Assembly (NCBI GenBank): GCA_944386545.1
Contig: CALXBK010000007.1
Coordinates: forward strand, 17,083-81,082
Direction: 5' to 3'
Source of the DNA: an uncultured Ruminiclostridium sp.
Lineage (GTDB): Bacteria > Bacillota > Clostridia > Oscillospirales > Ruminococcaceae
DNA length: 64,000 nucleotides
Numbering within the stretch: position 1 is the first letter of the stretch; each line of letters opens with the position of its first letter. Below, in pieces: positions 17,608 through 26,226 of the stretch. The translations under genes and the position numbers were made by a program. A model generated the notes under the pieces. That model was given only the letters and a program-made list of their open reading frames with translations, ran no database searches and was not told the origin of the DNA.

Positions 17608-18779
17608 TGGATTATGAAAATATATTGTCAAAAAAGGTTCAGAGCCTGCAATTTTCAGGCATAAGAAAATTTTTTGACATTGCGACAAGCTATGACGATG
17701 TTATTTCTCTGTCAGTCGGTGAGCCGGATTTTAAAACTCCCTGGGAAATAAGGAAAGAAGCTATAAGGGTGCTTGAAAAGGGTAAAACTACCTACACGGC
17801 AAATTCGGGACTTGCTGCACTAAGAGAAGCGGTTTCGGATTATCTTAATTCGACTGTGGGTGTACGCTATGATCCGCTTCATGAGGTTATCGTGACTGTC
17901 GGCGGCTCGGAAGCGATTGACCTTGCTGTAAGGGCGGTTGTGGATAACGGTGACGAGGTGCTTATACCTCAGCCGAGCTTTGTATGCTATTCTCCCATTG
18001 TTTCTCTGGCAAGCGGAACTCCCGTTATCATTGAAACAAAAGCAGAGGATAACTTCAAGCTCACACCTGAGGCTCTTAAAGCTCATATAACACCTAAAAC
18101 CAAGGCTCTCGTGCTTCCTTATCCCAATAACCCCACGGGTGCCGTAATGAGAAAAGACGACCTCGAAAAGATAGCCCGGGTGCTTAAAGGCACTGACATT
18201 CTTGTCATCACCGATGAAATTTACAGCGAGCTTACCTACGGTGACGCTCCGCATTGCTCAATAGCTTCTCTTGACGGTATGAGAGAGCGTACAATTCTTA
18301 TCAACGGCTTTTCCAAGGCGTTTTCCATGACGGGCTGGAGGCTCGGTATAGTTGCTGCTCCCGCCCCCATAATCAGTCAGATGTTGAAAATTCACCAGTA
18401 TGCGATAATGTGCTCTCCCACGGTAAGCCAGTACGCCGCAGTAACTGCGCTGACAAGCTGTAAAAAAGATGTTGAGTATATGCGTAACGAGTATAACATG
18501 AGAAGAAGGCTTATAGTAAACGGTTTTAATGAAATGGGGCTTGACTGCTTTGAGCCGCAAGGCGCATTTTACATATTCCCGTCAATTAAGAAAACCGGAC
18601 TTTCTTCAAAGGAATTCTGCGAAAGGCTTATCGAGGCTCATAGAGTTGCGGTTGTTCCGGGTGATGCCTTCGGTGATTGCGGAGAAGGATACATAAGAGT
18701 ATCCTATGCGTATTCATTAAGCCATATCAATACCGCACTTGAAAGAATTAAACTGTTTTTAAAAGAGCTGGGTGTATGA
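17607..18779 (+). CDS. Class I/II pyridoxal-phosphate aminotransferase
   Basis: A 390-residue fold-type I aminotransferase of the aspartate/aromatic subgroup. It shows S-V-G-E-P-D-F near residue 37, Y-P-N-N-P-T-G near residue 174, T-D-E-I-Y near residue 206, and the PLP-lysine motif F-S-K-A-F-S-M-T-G-W-R-L-G near residue 235. Its substrate is probably an aspartate, alanine or aromatic amino acid, but the exact one cannot be fixed. ATG 17607 overlaps the Lrp-type regulator's stop, and its own stop overlaps ispE (ATGAC), giving a tight three-gene unit. Confidence 0.88.
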   Translation: MDYENILSKKVQSLQFSGIRKFFDIATSYDDVISLSVGEPDFKTPWEIRKEAIRVLEKGKTTYTANSGLAALREAVSDYLNSTVGVRYDPLHEVIVTVGGSEAIDLAVRAVVDNGDEVLIPQPSFVCYSPIVSLASGTPVIIETKAEDNFKLTPEALKAHITPKTKALVLPYPNNPTGAVMRKDDLEKIARVLKGTDILVITDEIYSELTYGDAPHCSIASLDGMRERTILINGFSKAFSMTGWRLGIVAAPAPIISQMLKIHQYAIMCSPTVSQYAAVTALTSCKKDVEYMRNEYNMRRRLIVNGFNEMGLDCFEPQGAFYIFPSIKKTGLSSKEFCERLIEAHRVAVVPGDAFGDCGEGYIRVSYAYSLSHINTALERIKLFLKELGV

Positions 18780-19648
18780 CAGTAAGTGTAAGAGCTTATG
18801 CAAAGCTAAATTTATATCTTGATATTACGGGCAGGCTGGAAAACGGCTACCACTCCCTTAATACCGTAACGCAAAGCGTAGATGTGTACGACGATATAAT
18901 AGTTTGCATAAAGCCGTCAGACGCATTTGGCTGTCATATCCGCTGTGATAATGCCGACATACCCTGTGACAGCCGCAACACGGCGTACAAGGCGGCAGAG
19001 CTTTTCTGCAAAACAGCGGGAGTAAAGGCGGATATTGAAATCTCCATATACAAGCGTGTTCCGCTTATGGGCGGCATGGGCGGCTCGTCGGTCGATGCGG
19101 CGGGTGTGCTGTATGCGATGAATTTGCTCTTTTCACACTTTCGCTCGGATGTGAGACTTTATGAACTTGCGGCACAGATAGGTGCTGATGTCCCTATCTG
19201 CCTTGCGGGAGGAACTCTTGCAAGCGAAAAGGAGAGTAGGAATTTGCACAGGATAAATTGCAGCTCCGACTGCTTTTTTGTCTGTGTATATCCCGATTTT
19301 ACGCTTAATACCCGCGAAGCCTTCAGGCTGTACGACGTATCTCCCACAAAATCCGACAACGGGTTTGAACGGTATATTTCTCAGCTTAAAGCAAAAGGTA
19401 TATTGGGAAGCGGTGGTTTGATAAAAAATTCGTTCACAGAACTTCATAAAGATGAACGAATTTACCGTATAAAATCCGAGCTTAAAGCCTGCGGCGCAAG
19501 AGCAAGCGAGCTTACGGGAAGCGGAAGCGTTGTATACGGCATTTTCCGTGACGGTAATAACGCATTAAATGCAAAACAGCGGCTTTGCGAAAGGTTTCCC
19601 CGTGTATTTGTATGCAAATCCGTCGATTGCGGTGTTAAATCGCTTTGA
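18776..19648 (+). CDS. ispE: 4-diphosphocytidyl-2-C-methyl-D-erythritol kinase
   Basis: GHMP-family kinase of the MEP isoprenoid pathway. The 290-residue protein has the substrate-binding A-Y-A-K-L-N-L-Y-L near residue 6, the GHMP ATP loop in the form P-L-M-G-G-M-G-G-S-S-V-D-A-A near residue 97, and the C-terminal T-G-S-G-S motif near residue 246. The glycine loop differs slightly from the usual P-x-G-A-G-L-G-G-G-S-S-D-A-A, with V before D. It overlaps the aminotransferase by 4 bases. Pathway partners dxs and ispA are in the 55-58 kb block. Confidence 0.92.
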   Translation: MTVSVRAYAKLNLYLDITGRLENGYHSLNTVTQSVDVYDDIIVCIKPSDAFGCHIRCDNADIPCDSRNTAYKAAELFCKTAGVKADIEISIYKRVPLMGGMGGSSVDAAGVLYAMNLLFSHFRSDVRLYELAAQIGADVPICLAGGTLASEKESRNLHRINCSSDCFFVCVYPDFTLNTREAFRLYDVSPTKSDNGFERYISQLKAKGILGSGGLIKNSFTELHKDERIYRIKSELKACGARASELTGSGSVVYGIFRDGNNALNAKQRLCERFPRVFVCKSVDCGVKSL

Positions 19649-19664
19649 ATATGCTATCATATAC

Positions 19665-19693
19665 TTGAAATTATTTGCGATATATTGTATAAT
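19665..19693 (+). promoter_or_regulatory. Promoter for the yloU-like/fakA unit
   Basis: TTGAAA (19665-19670), 17-base spacer, perfect TATAAT (19688-19693); about 55 bases before the start codon at 19756. Confidence 0.75.
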
Positions 19694-19755
19694 AAACATA
19701 GAAAGCGCAGCTTTCGTTTTCGCTTATTCCCGAAACTATGCAAGGAGTGATACTG

Positions 19756-20133
19756 ATGATTGATGTTAAAAACCACTTAGGTACGATTAATTTTTCCAAG
19801 CAGTTTTTCTATACGCTTATAGGCGGCACCGTATCAAATTGCTACGGCATTGTGGGAATGAATGCAGTTGATGCGAAGCAGTCCTTCTTAGAAAAGGTTC
19901 CCATCGGGTTTGTTAAAAAAATGGCTGAAAAAACTGTCTTTTCCGAAAAGGGAGTGACGGTAAAATACAAAAATAACAAGCTGTATATTGCACTTCATAT
20001 TTCCGTTATGTACGGCGTAAACGTTTCTACAATCGTAAAGAGCATTATTCACAAGGTGAAATTTGCGGTTGAAGAAGAAACGGGTATCACGGTTGATAAG
20101 GTCAGCTTATTCGTTGACGATGTAAAGGTATGA
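19756..20133 (+). CDS. Asp23/Gls24-family protein, YloU-like
   Basis: A 125-residue Asp23 (alkaline shock) family protein: an N-terminal strand region followed by Y-G-I-V-G-M near residue 35, then V-T-V-K-Y-K and a helix-strand C-terminus with V-S-L-F-V-D-D-V. The position directly before a fakA-like gene and recG matches Bacillus yloU-yloV-recG. The family is poorly understood and is linked to envelope stress and fatty acid metabolism. A second member is at 52975. ATG 19756 is preferred over the upstream TTG because of AAGGAG at 19742-19747. Confidence 0.85.
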   Translation: MIDVKNHLGTINFSKQFFYTLIGGTVSNCYGIVGMNAVDAKQSFLEKVPIGFVKKMAEKTVFSEKGVTVKYKNNKLYIALHISVMYGVNVSTIVKSIIHKVKFAVEEETGITVDKVSLFVDDVKV

Positions 20134-20173
20134 TAAAATCAGGGCATTGCCCATTTAAGGAGAGTATTTGTTG

Positions 20174-21808
20174 ATGTTGAACGGTAAAATTCTCAAGGAC
20201 GCGATTATTTCCGGCGCAAATAATATTTCCAATAACCGAGAAAAGGTGGACGAGCTTAACGTATTCCCCGTTCCGGATGGAGATACCGGTACCAATATGT
20301 CCATGACAATAAAGAACGCCCTTGTTGAGCTTGAAAGACTTAACGATTTCGCAACCGTGGAAACCGTAGCAAAAACGGCGGCTTCCGCAATGCTCAGAGG
20401 CGCAAGAGGAAACTCCGGGGTTATTCTTTCTCTGCTTTTCAGAGGACTTTCAAAGGGACTTGACGGAAAAACCGAAGCAAGCGTTGAGGATTATTGCAAT
20501 GCGCTGAAATTAGGCGTTGAGGCGGCATACAAATCCGTTATGAAGCCTACTGAGGGTACAATTCTGACTGTTGCAAGAGAAGCGGCAGAGCAGGCGCAGG
20601 AAAAGAAGTGCAAGGATTTTGCCGAGCTTTTTGACAGTCTCACCGCATTTGCGGAATTATCTCTCCAGAAAACTCCCGAGCTTCTTCCCGTGCTTAAAAA
20701 GGCGGGCGTTGTTGACGCAGGCGGTATGGGTTATCTCGTTATCCTTAAAGGTATGGCTTCCGTTATTTCCAACGGAATAATGATTGAAGCGGCTTCATCT
20801 GACGTCAAGACCGAAAGCGTTGTCACAAATGCGGCAGGTACTTATGAAACCGATATTGAATTTACCTACTGTACCGAGTTTATCGTTGTAAAGAACGATG
20901 CCGCAAGGGACTCCATGAAGCTCAGAGCTTATCTTGAATCAATCGGCGACTGTGTCGTTGTGGTTGACGATGACAGCATAATCAAGGTTCACGTTCACAC
21001 AGAGCATCCCGGTAAGGCTCTCGAAGAGGGTATTCTTTACGGCTCGCTCATTAATCTCAAGATTGAAAACATGAAAGAACAGCACAAGGGTGCGGCAGCA
21101 AAGGCTGAAATGCAGAAGAAGCAGCGACTTGCCCCCGTAAAGCCTGAAAAGGAATTCGGCTTTGTATCCGTTGCGTCGGGCGCGGGACTTGAAATGCTGT
21201 TCAAGGATTTAGGCGCAGATGTCATTGTCAAGGGCGGTCAGACGATGAATCCCTCTACCGAGGATATTCTTGACGCAGTAAACGCTACCCCTGCGCACAA
21301 TGTATTCGTACTTCCCAACAATAAGAATATCATAATGGCGGCAGAACAGGCTGTAAAGCTCACCGACAGAAATGTCACCGTGCTTCAGACGCGCACTATC
21401 CCGCAGGGTATTACGGCGATGATGGCGTTTGATGAAGCCGCAGACTTTAAAGCAAACGGTGTTGCAATGACTGCCGCAATTGATACCGTGACATCGGGCT
21501 CGATTACCTTTGCCGTTCGTGATTCTGATTTTGAAGGCAAGAACATCAAAAAGGGCGAAATTCTCGCTATGGAAAACGGCAAGCTGTCATTTGTCGAAAG
21601 AGATGTTACAAAGGCTCTTACAAAGCTTGTAAAGAAGATGATACGCTCCGATACGTCTTATGTTACCGTAATTTACGGAAGCGATGTCACCGATGAAACG
21701 GCGCAGGAGGCGTACGAGGCTCTGCGTGCAAAAATCAGCGACAATATCGAAATTGTGCTTGTAAACGGCGGACAGCCTGTTTATTACTACATTGTTTCGG
21801 CAGAGTGA
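20174..21808 (+). CDS. fakA: DAK2-domain fatty acid kinase-like protein (FakA/YloV)
   Basis: A 544-residue protein. The N-terminal DhaL-type kinase domain has F-P-V-P-D-G-D-T-G-T-N-M near residue 31 and R-G-A-R-G-N-S-G-V near residue 75, which bind Mg-ATP. A middle and a C-terminal DegV-like/YloV domain follow. FakA phosphorylates fatty acids presented by a FakB partner, feeding phospholipid synthesis. No FakB gene is in this window. ATG 20174 is chosen over two upstream TTGs because AAGGAGAG (20158-20165) is spaced correctly. It ends 1 base before recG. Confidence 0.9.
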   Translation: MLNGKILKDAIISGANNISNNREKVDELNVFPVPDGDTGTNMSMTIKNALVELERLNDFATVETVAKTAASAMLRGARGNSGVILSLLFRGLSKGLDGKTEASVEDYCNALKLGVEAAYKSVMKPTEGTILTVAREAAEQAQEKKCKDFAELFDSLTAFAELSLQKTPELLPVLKKAGVVDAGGMGYLVILKGMASVISNGIMIEAASSDVKTESVVTNAAGTYETDIEFTYCTEFIVVKNDAARDSMKLRAYLESIGDCVVVVDDDSIIKVHVHTEHPGKALEEGILYGSLINLKIENMKEQHKGAAAKAEMQKKQRLAPVKPEKEFGFVSVASGAGLEMLFKDLGADVIVKGGQTMNPSTEDILDAVNATPAHNVFVLPNNKNIIMAAEQAVKLTDRNVTVLQTRTIPQGITAMMAFDEAADFKANGVAMTAAIDTVTSGSITFAVRDSDFEGKNIKKGEILAMENGKLSFVERDVTKALTKLVKKMIRSDTSYVTVIYGSDVTDETAQEAYEALRAKISDNIEIVLVNGGQPVYYYIVSAE

Positions 21809-21809
21809 T

Positions 21810-23843
21810 ATGACGGCTAATAAAAAAACTGCCAATTTTCCCGTAACATATATTAAGGGAGTAGGCGAAAAGAGGGCAAAGCTGTTTGAAAAGCTCGGTG
21901 TATTCACCGCTTACGATTTGGTGACTCATTATCCGAGAGAATATATCGACTTTAATGCGCATACGCCGATAGCAAGCACGCCGGTAAACGGCGAAAGCTG
22001 TGTCGTAAGGGCAAGAGTTACAAAAAAGCTTATCCCCTATTACGGCAGAATTTCCGTATTCAAGGCAATCGTCAGCGATGAAACGGGCGATATGCTTATT
22101 GTCTTTTTCAACAGCGATTATTCCTTTTCGCGGCTTAAGCTCGACCGCGAGTATTGCTTTTACGGCAGGCCCGAGGGAGATTTTCTCCGCAGGGAGCTTC
22201 ATTCTCCGATTTTTATCGAAGCGGAGCAATCCAATATGCTCATGCCCAGATACCCCCTTACCCAAGGGTTGTCGCAGGGCATAATTTCCTCCTGCATTAA
22301 AAATGCAATAGATGAGGTAGAATTTGAAGATTATTTCAGCTCGGATTTTTGTGCGGAATACGGGCTTATTTCTTTTAAGGACGCAATTAGAAGAATTCAT
22401 TTTCCGAAAACAGCCGCGGAATATGAGCTTGCAAAGCGCAGGCTCACCTTTGAAGAGCTGTTTTTGCTACAGTTAGGCCTTAATTTCTTTAAAAAAAGGT
22501 CACGCAGGCTGACGGGGTCGGTTATGAAGAATAAGCCGCTGGACGATTTTTACGCTCGGCTTCCGTTTGAGCCTACCGCAGCACAGATGAGAGCTATAAA
22601 AGAATGCTGTGACGACATGACTAAGGCGTATCCCATGAAACGGCTTCTGCAGGGTGATGTCGGCTCTGGAAAAACTCTCGTTGCGGCGGCGGCGGCATAC
22701 TTCGCATTTTTAAACGGCTGTCAGGCAACGCTTATGGCACCGACCGAAATTCTTGCACAGCAGCATTATGATACATTCTCAAAGCTGTTAGAGCCGCTGG
22801 GAGTGAATGTGCTTCTGCTCACGGGTTCCCGCACGGGTGCTGTGAAGAAGGCTCTCAGAGAGCATATAGAAAGCGGCTGTGCAGATGTTGTCATAGGCAC
22901 TCAGGCGCTTATACAGAAAAGTACGGTTTTTAAAAATCTCGGACTTGTAATAACGGACGAACAGCATCGTTTCGGCGTAAATCAGCGTGCCGCACTAAGC
23001 TCAAAAGGCAACGAGCCTCATGTGCTGGTTATGTCCGCAACTCCCATACCCAGAACGCTCGGACTTATTATATACGGCGATCTTGATATATCTGTCCTTG
23101 ACGAAATGCCGAAGGGCAGAGTGCCTATCAAAACTTACGCCGTTGACGACAGCTTTCATGAGCGATTATATAAATTTATACTGAAATATGTAAACGAGGG
23201 CTTTCAGGCGTATATCGTCTGTCCGCTGATTGATGAGGGAATATCCGAAAAAGCGGCGGCGGTAAAGTATATCGAAGGCTTGCGTAATACCTGTCTTTGC
23301 GATGTCCCGATAGGACTTTTGCACGGCAAGATGTCACAGAGCGAAAAGGATGCGGTTATGCGAGACTTTAAGGACAACAAGCTAAAGGTGCTGGTTACCA
23401 CAACCGTTGTAGAGGTCGGAGTAGATGTGCCTAACGCCGTTGTCATGATAATAGAAAACGCCGAGCAGTTCGGACTTTCTCAGCTTCATCAGCTAAGAGG
23501 CCGCGTCGGCAGAGGAACACAGCAGTCGTATTGCGTGCTTGTAACCAACAATCAAAGCGATTTTACCAAACAGAGAATGGAAATAATGACAAGGACCTCA
23601 GACGGCTTTGAAATAGCAAATGAGGACTTGAAGCTAAGAGGTCCGGGCGACTTTTTCGGAAAGCGTCAGCACGGCTTGCCCCGGCTTAAAATCGCGGATT
23701 TGTACGCCGATATGGATATACTTAAAATAACCTCTGACGCCGCCCGTAAAATTCTTGATGATGACAGCACTCTGAGCAAACCCGAAAATTCGGGACTGCT
23801 CAGAATGATAAACAAGCTATTTGAAAACTCTCCCGAGGAGTAA
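21810..23843 (+). CDS. recG: ATP-dependent DNA helicase RecG
   Basis: Branch-migration helicase that reverses stalled replication forks and processes Holliday junctions. The 677-residue protein has an N-terminal wedge/OB domain (1 to about 230), Walker A G-D-V-G-S-G-K-T near residues 282-289, D-E-Q-H box near residue 388, S-A-T-P-I-P-R-T, and the C-terminal motif Q-L-R-G-R-V-G-R-G. All helicase motifs are present and the length is normal. It begins one base after the fakA-like stop and belongs to the same operon, as in Bacillus. Confidence 0.96.
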   Translation: MTANKKTANFPVTYIKGVGEKRAKLFEKLGVFTAYDLVTHYPREYIDFNAHTPIASTPVNGESCVVRARVTKKLIPYYGRISVFKAIVSDETGDMLIVFFNSDYSFSRLKLDREYCFYGRPEGDFLRRELHSPIFIEAEQSNMLMPRYPLTQGLSQGIISSCIKNAIDEVEFEDYFSSDFCAEYGLISFKDAIRRIHFPKTAAEYELAKRRLTFEELFLLQLGLNFFKKRSRRLTGSVMKNKPLDDFYARLPFEPTAAQMRAIKECCDDMTKAYPMKRLLQGDVGSGKTLVAAAAAYFAFLNGCQATLMAPTEILAQQHYDTFSKLLEPLGVNVLLLTGSRTGAVKKALREHIESGCADVVIGTQALIQKSTVFKNLGLVITDEQHRFGVNQRAALSSKGNEPHVLVMSATPIPRTLGLIIYGDLDISVLDEMPKGRVPIKTYAVDDSFHERLYKFILKYVNEGFQAYIVCPLIDEGISEKAAAVKYIEGLRNTCLCDVPIGLLHGKMSQSEKDAVMRDFKDNKLKVLVTTTVVEVGVDVPNAVVMIIENAEQFGLSQLHQLRGRVGRGTQQSYCVLVTNNQSDFTKQRMEIMTRTSDGFEIANEDLKLRGPGDFFGKRQHGLPRLKIADLYADMDILKITSDAARKILDDDSTLSKPENSGLLRMINKLFENSPEE

Positions 23844-23856
23844 AGGAAATTCAGAT

Positions 23857-24606
23857 ATGACGCAGGAAATGGAACGATGGCGCTATCCGAGATTTTTCTC
23901 GGAGTCAATAGATGTTGACAACAGCGTAATTTTTGTGAATGAAGAGGATACAAAGCACATAAAAACAGTTCTTCGCATGAAAAAGAACGATAAGGCGATT
24001 ATTTGCGACAAAAACGGAAATGACTATCTGTGTACGCTGAAATCAATTGAGGGCGTTGCGGTATTCGGCATTGAAAGCTTCCGCAAAAACAGTGCAGAGC
24101 CTGATGTTGAAATAACGCTGTATCAGGCGCTTCCCAAAAGCGATAAGCTGGAGTTCATCGTGCAAAAGGCAACGGAGCTCGGTGCAGTCAGAGTTGTTCC
24201 GTATGTATCAAAACGCTGTGTTTCACGTCCCGATAAAAAAAGCGCGGAAAAGAAGCTGGTCAGACTTCAAAGAATAGCCTATGAAGCGTCAAAGCAATGC
24301 GGCAGGGGAAAAATTCCCGAAATTGCGGATTTCACCGATTTCAAATCGGCGGTAAATTCTGTTGGTGATGATACTGCGGCGATTATATTTTACGAATGCG
24401 GCGGAGTAAAGACCTCCGAGCTTGATTTATCAAGGAAGAAAATCGCAGTTTTTATCGGAAGCGAGGGCGGATTTGAAAGGGAAGAGGTAGATTATGCGCT
24501 TTCCCGCGGCTTTACTGCGGCTTCTCTCGGAGAACGTATTTTACGGTGTGAAACTGCACCCATAGCCGCACTTTCTGTTTTGATGAATTTAACAGGAAAC
24601 TTATAG
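23857..24606 (+). CDS. rsmE: 16S rRNA m3U1498 methyltransferase
   Basis: RsmE methylates N3 of U1498 in 16S rRNA using S-adenosylmethionine. The 249-residue protein has an N-terminal PUA-like region (H-I-K-T-V-L-R-M near residue 30) and a SPOUT methyltransferase domain. Q-K-A-T-E-L-G lies near residue 105, I-G-S-E-G-G-F near residue 206, and L-G-E-R-I-L-R-C-E-T-A near residue 228, forming the trefoil-knot SAM site. ATG 23857 follows AAAGGA (23842-23847); the longer frame extends into recG. Confidence 0.94.
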   Translation: MTQEMERWRYPRFFSESIDVDNSVIFVNEEDTKHIKTVLRMKKNDKAIICDKNGNDYLCTLKSIEGVAVFGIESFRKNSAEPDVEITLYQALPKSDKLEFIVQKATELGAVRVVPYVSKRCVSRPDKKSAEKKLVRLQRIAYEASKQCGRGKIPEIADFTDFKSAVNSVGDDTAAIIFYECGGVKTSELDLSRKKIAVFIGSEGGFEREEVDYALSRGFTAASLGERILRCETAPIAALSVLMNLTGNL

Positions 24607-24643
24607 GTTTTTTGTTAATATTTCATAATATTTAAAAAATGTC

Positions 24644-24672
24644 TTGAAAATCATTAAGAAATAATGTATAAT
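24644..24672 (+). promoter_or_regulatory. Promoter for the small acidic membrane protein
   Basis: TTGAAA (24644-24649), 17-base spacer, perfect TATAAT (24667-24672), about 42 bases before ATG 24715. Confidence 0.75.
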
Positions 24673-24714
24673 GATGTTAATTTAATAGGTGCAAGGCACC
24701 GGAAAGAGGTTAAA

Positions 24715-24963
24715 ATGAAAGCGTTTACAGGTTTTGCTATTGCTATTCTTGCAATATTGGGAGCAGTTGCGGCAGTTGGAATATATCTCAAAAAGAAGAC
24801 CGAGAAAGAGGCTGAATTTGAAGAGTTTGACAATGTAATCGAGAGCGATGAGGATTTTGACGAGTTCTTCGATGAGGATGAGGATATCGAGGGCGACTCG
24901 GTAGTTGTTACCGATGAAGCCGCACAGGCTGAAGAAGCAACCGAAAAGGCAGACGCCGAATAA
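24715..24963 (+). CDS. Small single-TM protein with a strongly acidic tail
   Basis: An 82-residue protein of unknown function. A hydrophobic helix near the N-terminus (about residues 4-24, G-F-A-I-A-I-L-A-I-L-G-A) is followed by K-K-K-T-E-K and then an intrinsically disordered tail dominated by E and D (about residues 33-82). The lysines suggest the tail stays in the cytoplasm. It has its own strong promoter, an AAGAGG ribosome site and a downstream terminator, so it is a monocistronic, probably well-expressed gene. It starts at ATG 24715; an upstream in-frame ATG at 24664 overlaps the -10 box and is rejected. Confidence 0.75.
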   Translation: MKAFTGFAIAILAILGAVAAVGIYLKKKTEKEAEFEEFDNVIESDEDFDEFFDEDEDIEGDSVVVTDEAAQAEEATEKADAE

Positions 24964-25032
24964 TTTATTTAATGTCTGTAAGGGACATAGGTGTGCTTTG
25001 TTTTAATCGGCACATGATGAAATGATAAGCAG

Positions 25033-25066
25033 AGAGGTCGGTATTGCGCCGATCTCTTTTTGTTTA
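25033..25066 (+). terminator. Intrinsic terminator
   Basis: AGAGGTCGG (25033-25041) pairs with CCGATCTCT (25049-25057, one G-U), followed by TTTTTGTTT. It ends the transcript of the small acidic protein; the 70 bases between gene and hairpin hold nothing I recognise. Confidence 0.85.
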
Positions 25067-25085
25067 TGAAAAATACAAAAAGGTA

Positions 25086-25114
25086 GTGCAATTTTTAAGG
25101 TAATGTGTTATAAT
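25086..25114 (+). promoter_or_regulatory. Possible promoter for the dnaD/dnaC unit
   Basis: A perfect TATAAT at 25109-25114; the hexamer 17 bases upstream (GTGCAA) is a poor -35. It lies just after a terminator and about 100 bases before the dnaD-like gene. Confidence 0.35.
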
Positions 25115-25216
25115 TATTTTGTGAACGAATGTGCAAATTCGTATTTCTTAATTCAGACAGGCGGTTACGGGAGTTTTCTTACTGCTGTCAAAAATAAATT
25201 TTTTTAGGTGTTTATG

Positions 25217-26215
25217 ATGAATTATAAAATTAATCTCGGCGGCTGGAACGGTGTTTTTGCAGTACCGTTTGAAGTTGTTGATAAATACATAAAGCTCGCA
25301 AGCTCAAGCAGTCTTAAAATACTGCTTTACTTTCTGCGCCACAGCGGAGAATACCCCGATATATTAAAAATTGCCGCAGACCTATCGTTAAGTCCCGACG
25401 ATGTTGCGGACGCAATGGATTTCTGGCGGCAGGTAGGACTTCTGACCTTAGCTGAGGGAGAGCTTGTACCTGCAAGTGAAATTTCTCAGCCGGTAAATAC
25501 ACAAAGGACAGTACAGGTAAAAACAGAAGAAAAGAGCGTTGATGAGCAGATTGACTATGCTAAGCTTAAAACCGCCGCACTGAGAGCTCCCGAATTTTCC
25601 CCTGCGGAGATTGCTCAGACGGTTACGGACGATGAAATAATCAACTTCCTTTTCAAGACCTGTGAAGCTCTTTACGGCAGACCTTTGAAGCACGCCGAGC
25701 AAAATGCGCTGATAACTATAACGGAGCATATCGGACTTCCCGCAGAGGTAACGCTCACGCTTGTGGATTACTGCTTTTCGATAAACAAGTCCTCGCCCGC
25801 CTTTTTAAAGGAAGCGGCTATGGATTGGGCGGAAAACGGCATAAACAACCTTGCCGCCGCCGAGGAGCATATTTCTGCATTGCAAAAGCGTTACAGCTCT
25901 GAAAATAAGGTAAAGGCTATTTTCGGAATTAACCGCGCGCTTACTCAAAAGGAAAAGGAATTTATATCCGTTTGGTTCAATGACTGGGGCTTTTCTGCCG
26001 AGATCGTGGAATACGCTTATGAGCTTAATGTAAATTCAAAGGGAAAATTCTCTTTTCCCTATATAAACAAGGTGCTTGAAAGCTGGCACGACAAGGGTTA
26101 TACCTCAAAGGAGCAGATTGCCGCAAAGCGCAGGGAAAATGCCCGTAATAACGAAAATAATTCATCGCTTGACATCAAGGGCATAGATGAATCAATACTT
26201 GACGATTACACATAA
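25217..26215 (+). CDS. DnaD-domain replication initiation protein
   Basis: A 332-residue protein of the DnaD/DnaB2 type that helps load the replicative helicase at origins and restart sites. An N-terminal winged-helix region (about 1-85: S-S-L-K-I-L-L-Y-F-L-R-H) is followed by two DnaD-like helical repeats (about 130-210 and 220-300). The second ends with the family's W-H-D-K-G-Y-T-S-K-E-Q-I near residue 292. The partner helicase-loader gene follows after 11 bases. Start codon choice is uncertain: ATG at 25214 or 25217, and GTG at 25208, are all possible; TAGGTG fits 25217 best. Confidence 0.85.
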   Translation: MNYKINLGGWNGVFAVPFEVVDKYIKLASSSSLKILLYFLRHSGEYPDILKIAADLSLSPDDVADAMDFWRQVGLLTLAEGELVPASEISQPVNTQRTVQVKTEEKSVDEQIDYAKLKTAALRAPEFSPAEIAQTVTDDEIINFLFKTCEALYGRPLKHAEQNALITITEHIGLPAEVTLTLVDYCFSINKSSPAFLKEAAMDWAENGINNLAAAEEHISALQKRYSSENKVKAIFGINRALTQKEKEFISVWFNDWGFSAEIVEYAYELNVNSKGKFSFPYINKVLESWHDKGYTSKEQIAAKRRENARNNENNSSLDIKGIDESILDDYT

Positions 26216-26226
26216 CGGAGGTTTTT

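Noticed and set aside
24964..25032. Small RNA gene between the acidic protein gene and its terminator
   Set aside because: No separate promoter precedes it; the stretch reads as a simple 3' untranslated region ending in the terminator at 25033.
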